DNA from: Prolixibacteraceae bacterium
Lineage (GTDB): Bacteria; Bacteroidota; Bacteroidia; Bacteroidales; Prolixibacteraceae
DNA length: 9,018 nt
NCBI GenBank assembly: GCA_016930735.1
Contig: JAFGGF010000332.1
Span: 1-9,018 of the forward strand
Direction: 5' to 3'
Part shown: piece by piece, positions 5,830 to 9,018 of the stretch
Layout of the letters: the number at the start of each line of letters is the position of its first letter
Position numbering within the stretch: the first letter of the stretch is position 1
Position numbers and translations under genes: made by a program
Notes under the pieces: model-generated
Database searches by the model: none
Told to the model about the DNA's origin: nothing
Seen by the model: the letters and a program-made list of their open reading frames with translations, nothing else

Positions 5830-6689
5830 CTCCTGCGATAGAAAACACCAATAAACCCAGGTGATTCAAGATGCATCAATGTATTATTTATATAACATGA
5901 ATTACTTGTTGTGATGCATTCAAAAACCAGGTTTTCAAGAAATTCATTATAAAGTGTTGTTGTATTTACTGATTTTTCCTGGTTAAAAAACTCAATTTGA
6001 GTTTCATTTAATAATTCAAAATTACCCCACAAAGAATTTCCTGGCCCGGTAATTTCAAAATTACAATCGCATTTTTCAATTTTATCGACCTGATAATTTT
6101 CGTTATAAAAATTCAGGTAAACCTTGTTTTTACATGTTGGATTCTGTATCGAGCCATCCTTTTTACTGACTACTCTGACCAGTTCCCATTGCCCGCCAAT
6201 ATCAGCATTATCAACGGAATATGAACGAATGTCGTTTTCACAAAACAGGTTCTCTGTAACAGCATTGTTAATTTTCCCTTCCTTTATATCAACAAAGTCT
6301 CCTTCGGTGGAAATAAAATCGCCGTAAAATGCACCGCTTACAATACTTGGCTGTGCATTGGCTGTATCAAGTAAATTCAATACAACTTTAATATTTGCAC
6401 CGTTTTCGTTTTTTACTGTAGCTGATTTTTTTCCAAGAAAGGCAAAATCGACATTTAAATTTTCTCCAATAACAGGATTTTCAATCTTTAAAATGATATC
6501 TTCATTGTCTCCTTTGGCAGAAATATACAAAGTGTTTTTGAAATAATATGCTTCCGACAATGAATCAGCCGCCCAGAAATCGCTACCAATATAAGCTGAC
6601 ATTACTGAATCTCCAACCGGAGTTTCAAATTCCAGCGTATTGCAGGCAGCTAAAAGTATCAGGACAGCAAATGTAATTACTTGTCTCAT
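5826..6689 (-). CDS. Lipoprotein with an N-terminal DUF6252-like domain and a C-terminal META/lipocalin-like domain
   Basis: The 287-residue product begins with a short lipoprotein signal peptide ending in LLAAC (Cys16 lipidated). Residues about 28-148 resemble DUF6252: 'MSAYIGSDFWAAD', then a strand pattern 'LYISAKG...IILKI', then 'SGAFYGDF...GDFVDIKEGKI'. From about 164 (IGGQWELVRV) a second barrel follows. It starts with G-x-W-x-L, contains KCDCNFEITGPGN (206-218) and ends with NNTLMHLES (268-276), which recalls META (HslJ-like) or lipocalin-like lipoprotein domains. Mature Cys residues at 150, 186, 207, 209, 258 and 265 suggest disulfides in the periplasm or outside the cell. The domain names rest on pattern memory and are tentative; the lipoprotein assignment is firm. 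No function or ligand is known. It has no room for a terminator before the thioesterase coding region on the other strand. Confidence 0.8.
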   Translation of the reverse strand: MRQVITFAVLILLAACNTLEFETPVGDSVMSAYIGSDFWAADSLSEAYYFKNTLYISAKGDNEDIILKIENPVIGENLNVDFAFLGKKSATVKNENGANIKVVLNLLDTANAQPSIVSGAFYGDFISTEGDFVDIKEGKINNAVTENLFCENDIRSYSVDNADIGGQWELVRVVSKKDGSIQNPTCKNKVYLNFYNENYQVDKIEKCDCNFEITGPGNSLWGNFELLNETQIEFFNQEKSVNTTTLYNEFLENLVFECITTSNSCYINNTLMHLESPGFIGVFYRRS

Positions 6690-6730
6690 GGTCTTGCATT
6701 TTGAGTTTAATAATGGGTTTGTTTGCGTTA

Positions 6731-6747
6731 ATATATTCTGAATATAT
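6731..6747. repeat. Near-perfect palindrome upstream of the lipoprotein gene
   Basis: ATATATTC and GAATATAT flank a single T, giving a 17-base symmetric site. Further out, TTTGC (6722-6726) and GCAAA (6748-6752) are also complementary, with four extra bases on the left. The site ends 42 bases upstream of the ATG at 6689. It could be a dimeric regulator site or a leader hairpin. There is no adjacent T tract. Confidence 0.42.
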
Positions 6748-6749
6748 GC

Positions 6750-6782
6750 AAAAGGTAACCCTCAATAATCAAATAACTTCAA
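6750..6782 (-). promoter_or_regulatory. Possible promoter of the 5826-6689 lipoprotein gene
   Basis: On the - strand TTG (6780-6782) is followed after 22 bases by TACCTTTT (6750-6757), one mismatch from TAnnTTTG. The 6731-6747 palindrome would then overlap the transcription start, where a repressor could act. The spacing is at the long end of what is seen in the phylum. Confidence 0.25.
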
Positions 6783-6843
6783 AAAATCTTGCAATTATGG
6801 ACATACCAACATCCTGCCAATTAATTATATAAAAAAGAAATCA

Positions 6844-6868
6844 AGTATTTTCAACCAGACAAAATACT
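6844..6868. repeat. Perfect 8-base inverted repeat
   Basis: AGTATTTT (6844-6851) and AAAATACT (6861-6868) are exact reverse complements around a nine-base loop. As RNA this would be a weak A-U-rich hairpin. As DNA it could be a regulator site. Confidence 0.4.
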
Positions 6869-6876
6869 AAATATCA

Positions 6877-6896
6877 ATTAATTAGCTATTAATTAG
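6877..6896. repeat. 9-base direct repeat with 11-base period
   Basis: ATTAATTAG occurs twice, separated by CT. The preceding CAATTAATTA (6875-6884) also occurs at 6818-6827. The period is about one helical turn. It may be chance in this AT-rich gap. Confidence 0.35.
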
Positions 6897-6941
6897 AGTT
6901 GGCACTTATAAATCAGGTAATTTTTTACTGAAAGAAGTTTA

Positions 6942-6962
6942 TCCCAGTCTGGGACATTTTTT
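6942..6962 (+). terminator. Terminator-like hairpin in + orientation with no + gene upstream
   Basis: TCCCA, a GTC loop and TGGGA (6942-6954) are followed two bases later by six T's (6957-6962). The stem is short but GC-rich against an AT-rich background. In the - direction, downstream of miaA, the stem is followed by TAAACTTC, a poor T tract, though it could still act as a weak 3' stabiliser for miaA mRNA. Confidence 0.4.
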
Positions 6963-6999
6963 CTTTAATTGGATAAAAACCTAAAGTCCAGTGGATTAA

Positions 7000-7944
7000 T
7001 TAAATTAAGTTATTTCCATAAAAAAGTGAAAGAATCCGCTCTGTTTTCTGATCTTCAGGCATATAACCATCCAGCCAGTAAATTTTAGTACCCTGCCGTT
7101 CCATTCGCCTGAACCAGGTCATCTGGCGTTTTGCAAACTGGTGAATAGCAGTGTTTAACTTTTCAAACATTTCATTGAATGTTAACTGTCCGGTAAGGTG
7201 AAGTGTAATATACTTATATTCAAGTCCGTAATAAATAATAGATTCAGGAGATAAACCGGAATCAAGCAACTTCTGAACCTCTTCAACCATTCCTTCTTCC
7301 AGCCTTTGTTTCAATCTGGCAGTTATCCTTTTCCTCCGTGAAAGCCTGTCGTATTTCACTCCAATAACCAGGCTCTTTAATTCAGGCATTAAAAGATTAA
7401 TTTCAGGATTATTTTTATAAAATTCTTCAATTTCAATAGCCCTGATTGCCCTTTTTTCATTTACTATATCAGTAACATTATGAAGCTTTGATTTATAGGT
7501 TTTCAGGATCCCAGTCAATTCCTCCAATGCTTTCCCGCTTAATTCTTCACGTAACTTTTCATTATTTGGAACCTGTATGAGTTTGTAATTTTTTAAAACT
7601 GCCTCAATGTACATGCCGCTCCCACCACATAAAACAGGCATTTTCCCTCTTTTCAGAATATCTTCAAATACCTTTAGAAAATCACGTTGGAATTCGTAAG
7701 CATTGTACTGGTATCCTGCATCGACAATATCGACAAGATGATACGGGATTTTTTTGCCGTCTACAATATAATCTCCGTAATCTTTCCCGGTTCCAAGGTC
7801 CATTCCCCTGTAAACCTGCCGGGAATCAGCAGAAATTATTTCGCCATCAATTTTTGCAGCTAAATGAGTAGCAACAGCGGTTTTCCCTGAAGCAGTTGGC
7901 CCCAGGATTGTGACCAGATTGTACTTTTGTGTAGTAAATTTCAT
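7000..7944 (-). CDS. miaA: tRNA dimethylallyltransferase, Bacteroidales 'MiaA1'-type
   Basis: This 314-residue cytoplasmic enzyme transfers the dimethylallyl group of DMAPP to N6 of A37 in tRNAs reading UNN codons. Features in order: P-loop GPTASGKT (15-22); SADSRQVYRGMD (38-49), with the conserved Asp40 base; DLGTGKD (49-55) where most MiaA proteins have IGTAKP; PVLCGGSGMYIEAVL (103-117); the swivel/anticodon-stem insertion at about 120-200; RRKRITARLKQRLEEGMVEEV (203-223); and AIHQFAKRQMTWFRR (266-280), the family C-terminal signature. Ser109 stands where the family usually has Thr (GGT). The DLGTGKD form matches what I recall of one of the two MiaA paralogues of Bacteroides, so a second miaA is likely elsewhere in the genome. 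There is no hfq or mutL beside it, unlike in E. coli. It is monocistronic. Confidence 0.95.
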   Translation of the reverse strand: MKFTTQKYNLVTILGPTASGKTAVATHLAAKIDGEIISADSRQVYRGMDLGTGKDYGDYIVDGKKIPYHLVDIVDAGYQYNAYEFQRDFLKVFEDILKRGKMPVLCGGSGMYIEAVLKNYKLIQVPNNEKLREELSGKALEELTGILKTYKSKLHNVTDIVNEKRAIRAIEIEEFYKNNPEINLLMPELKSLVIGVKYDRLSRRKRITARLKQRLEEGMVEEVQKLLDSGLSPESIIYYGLEYKYITLHLTGQLTFNEMFEKLNTAIHQFAKRQMTWFRRMERQGTKIYWLDGYMPEDQKTERILSLFYGNNLI

Positions 7945-7958
7945 ATAATCTATTCAAA

Positions 7959-7966
7959 CAAAAATA
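7959..7966 (-). promoter_or_regulatory. -7 element of miaA
   Basis: On the - strand TATTTTTG matches TAnnTTTG exactly, 14 bases upstream of the ATG, implying a leader of only about eight bases. No TTG is found at -33, and the surrounding T-rich sequence lowers its value. Confidence 0.3.
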
Positions 7967-8016
7967 AAATAATTATAGCATAATACACCTTGAAAATTCC
8001 GGATGGCAATATCAGG

Positions 8017-8084
8017 TGTCATTTAAAACTTTGGCATTTGTCATTTTAACTTCCAAATAGGTTTTTTAACCTTTGCTTTTAACC
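8017..8084. repeat. Direct-repeat cluster upstream of the sensor kinase gene
   Basis: TGTCATTT occurs at 8017-8024 and 8039-8046, with TGGCATTT (one mismatch) between them at 8032-8039. TTTTAAC then occurs at 8044-8050, 8064-8070 and 8077-8083, the last two within TTTTAACC with a 13-base period. The cluster lies between divergent miaA and the LytS-type kinase. LytTR-type response regulators, the usual partners of such kinases, bind spaced direct repeats, so a regulatory site is plausible but unproven. Confidence 0.35.
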
Positions 8085-8154
8085 ATCTACAGAATTTATT
8101 ATGTCAGGAGCTTTTCAATTCTTAAATTTATATTTCCTATAGTATCTAAAATAA

Positions 8155-9018
8155 ATGAAGGAATTAAAAGATATTCTGATAAAACGGCCTGGATTCTGGT
8201 TTTACCAAATTGCAGGGTGGATAATATTTTTAATCTATGACTTTACGATTAATATTTACCCGGATAATCCGAAATTAGAAATAAATCTGATCTCAGGCTG
8301 GTTAATGTTTCTTTTTTTTGGTTTTTCTATTTCCATTATACTCAGGTATATTTACAAAAAACTATACAAAATAAACCAGAACTTATGGAAAACATTGATT
8401 AATATCTTCCTTGCGTCGGTAATTGCAGGTTTTTTCTGGCTTGTTTGCCGCGAGCTTTCCATGTTTTTTACAGGATTAAGAAGTTTAGATTATTTTTTTA
8501 CAGGAGTACCCGGAAATATCCATCCCATATTTAAATTTATTGGAAGTTTGTTTTTTCTTACCTGGCCAATGTTTGTATGGAGCCTGCTTTATTTTGGAAT
8601 CAAATTCAGGACAGACCTTCTTGATGAGCGATTAAGGTATGACGAATCGCAGAAGCTTGCACAAAAAGCCACACTCCAGATGCTTCGTTATCAGTTAAAT
8701 CCGCACTTTCTTTTTAATACTTTGAATTCTATTCAGGGAATAATGTATCACGATATAAAACTTGCTGACAAAATGTTAACTGAACTTACAGAATTTTTAC
8801 GATATACTTTAAGAGATAACGAAAAAGTATTTGTGCCATTAAAAAAAGAAATTGAGATAATTGAAAAATATCTGTTGATTGAAAAAATAAGGTTTAATGA
8901 GAAACTTAAATATCAGTTTGAAGTATCATCTTTTGCAAGAGAAATTAAAGTATTGTGCTTTTTACTCCAGCCAATTGTAGAAAATGCAATAAAATTCGGG
9001 ATGAAAACAAGTCCCAAC
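8155..9018 (+). CDS. LytS/YehU-type sensor histidine kinase (5' part, runs off the window)
   Basis: The frame is open from ATG 8155 to the window end, giving 288 residues. An in-frame TAA lies immediately before the ATG (8152-8154), so the start is well bounded. The N-terminal part has four hydrophobic spans (about 15-34, 46-66, 80-98 and 127-149), placing the sensor in the inner membrane without a recognisable large periplasmic domain. A short linker (about 155-175, ERLRYDESQKLAQKA) leads to the His_kinase signature LRYQLNPHFLFNTLNSI (177-193), with His184 as the predicted phosphoacceptor. The ATPase N box begins at LLQPIVENAIKFG (270-282), with Asn277. The usual 'KHG' is KFG here. The remaining ATPase motifs lie beyond base 9018. 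In this family the next gene is commonly a LytTR response regulator. The signal sensed is unknown. Confidence 0.9.
   Translation, partial: MKELKDILIKRPGFWFYQIAGWIIFLIYDFTINIYPDNPKLEINLISGWLMFLFFGFSISIILRYIYKKLYKINQNLWKTLINIFLASVIAGFFWLVCRELSMFFTGLRSLDYFFTGVPGNIHPIFKFIGSLFFLTWPMFVWSLLYFGIKFRTDLLDERLRYDESQKLAQKATLQMLRYQLNPHFLFNTLNSIQGIMYHDIKLADKMLTELTEFLRYTLRDNEKVFVPLKKEIEIIEKYLLIEKIRFNEKLKYQFEVSSFAREIKVLCFLLQPIVENAIKFGMKTSPN

Larger units (their letters stand above)
6690..6999. other. 310-base intergenic gap between two - strand genes
   Basis: No credible ORF or tRNA was found. The gap holds the palindrome at 6731-6747, the inverted repeat at 6844-6868, the direct repeat at 6877-6896 and a + oriented terminator-like hairpin at 6942-6962. 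Since both flanking genes are on the - strand, the hairpin's orientation is unexplained by coding genes. Confidence 0.5.

Noticed and set aside
6899..6920. Sigma-54-like sequence TTGGCAC in the miaA-lipoprotein gap
   Set aside because: The -24 half looks right, but there is no TTGC(A/T) at the correct distance for the -12 half.
8101..8142. 13-codon frame MSGAFQFLNLYFL upstream of the sensor kinase
   Set aside because: It has no ribosome binding site, overlaps probable promoter sequence, and shows no attenuator or hairpin context.

Overview
The window looks like chromosomal DNA from a member of the Bacteroidota, probably the Bacteroidales/Marinilabiliales side. The evidence is an AT-rich base composition, mostly absent Shine-Dalgarno sites, several matches to the Bacteroidota -7 element TAnnTTTG upstream of genes, short lipoprotein signal peptides, a LytS/YehU-type sensor kinase, and a MiaA of the 'DLGTGKD' type that I recall as one of two MiaA paralogues in Bacteroides. 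No rRNA, tRNA, CRISPR, transposase, phage or integrase gene was found. The layout is chromosomal core, not an island.

Layout from left to right: the 3' end of an unidentified + strand membrane protein (1-83); an intrinsic terminator facing a - strand PQQ-like beta-propeller lipoprotein (116-1348); a divergent, repeat-rich intergenic region; a + strand fold-type I aminotransferase (1635-2927); a - strand stand-alone GroES-like protein (3017-3400); a 363-base AT-rich gap carrying a convincing ECF-sigma-type promoter; a small secreted + strand protein with two LE[D/N]WM motifs (3764-4171) and a strong terminator; - strand methionine aminopeptidase map (4222-4986); a divergent promoter region; + strand acyl-ACP thioesterase (5098-5829); a - strand two-domain lipoprotein (5826-6689) whose stop codon overlaps that of the thioesterase; a 310-base gap with several inverted and direct repeats and a + oriented terminator-like hairpin; - strand miaA (7000-7944); and the 5' two-thirds of a + strand LytS/YehU-type histidine kinase (8155 to the window edge).

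Strands alternate almost gene by gene, so most genes must be transcribed singly and no multi-gene operon is visible. Four genes have clear roles: N-terminal Met removal (map), tRNA A37 isopentenylation (miaA), release of fatty acids from ACP (thioesterase) and amino-group transfer (aminotransferase). The others are envelope or regulatory genes: two lipoproteins, one small secreted protein and one sensor kinase. I see no evidence that they form one pathway.

The most unusual locus is the small secreted LE[D/N]WM protein. It has its own ECF-type promoter (TGTAAC-N16-CGTC), a near-perfect Shine-Dalgarno (rare in this phylum), a signal peptide and a strong terminator, so it looks like a self-contained, probably stress- or envelope-induced secreted product of unknown function. 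The second is the GroES-like protein with an enlarged roof region and no groEL beside it.
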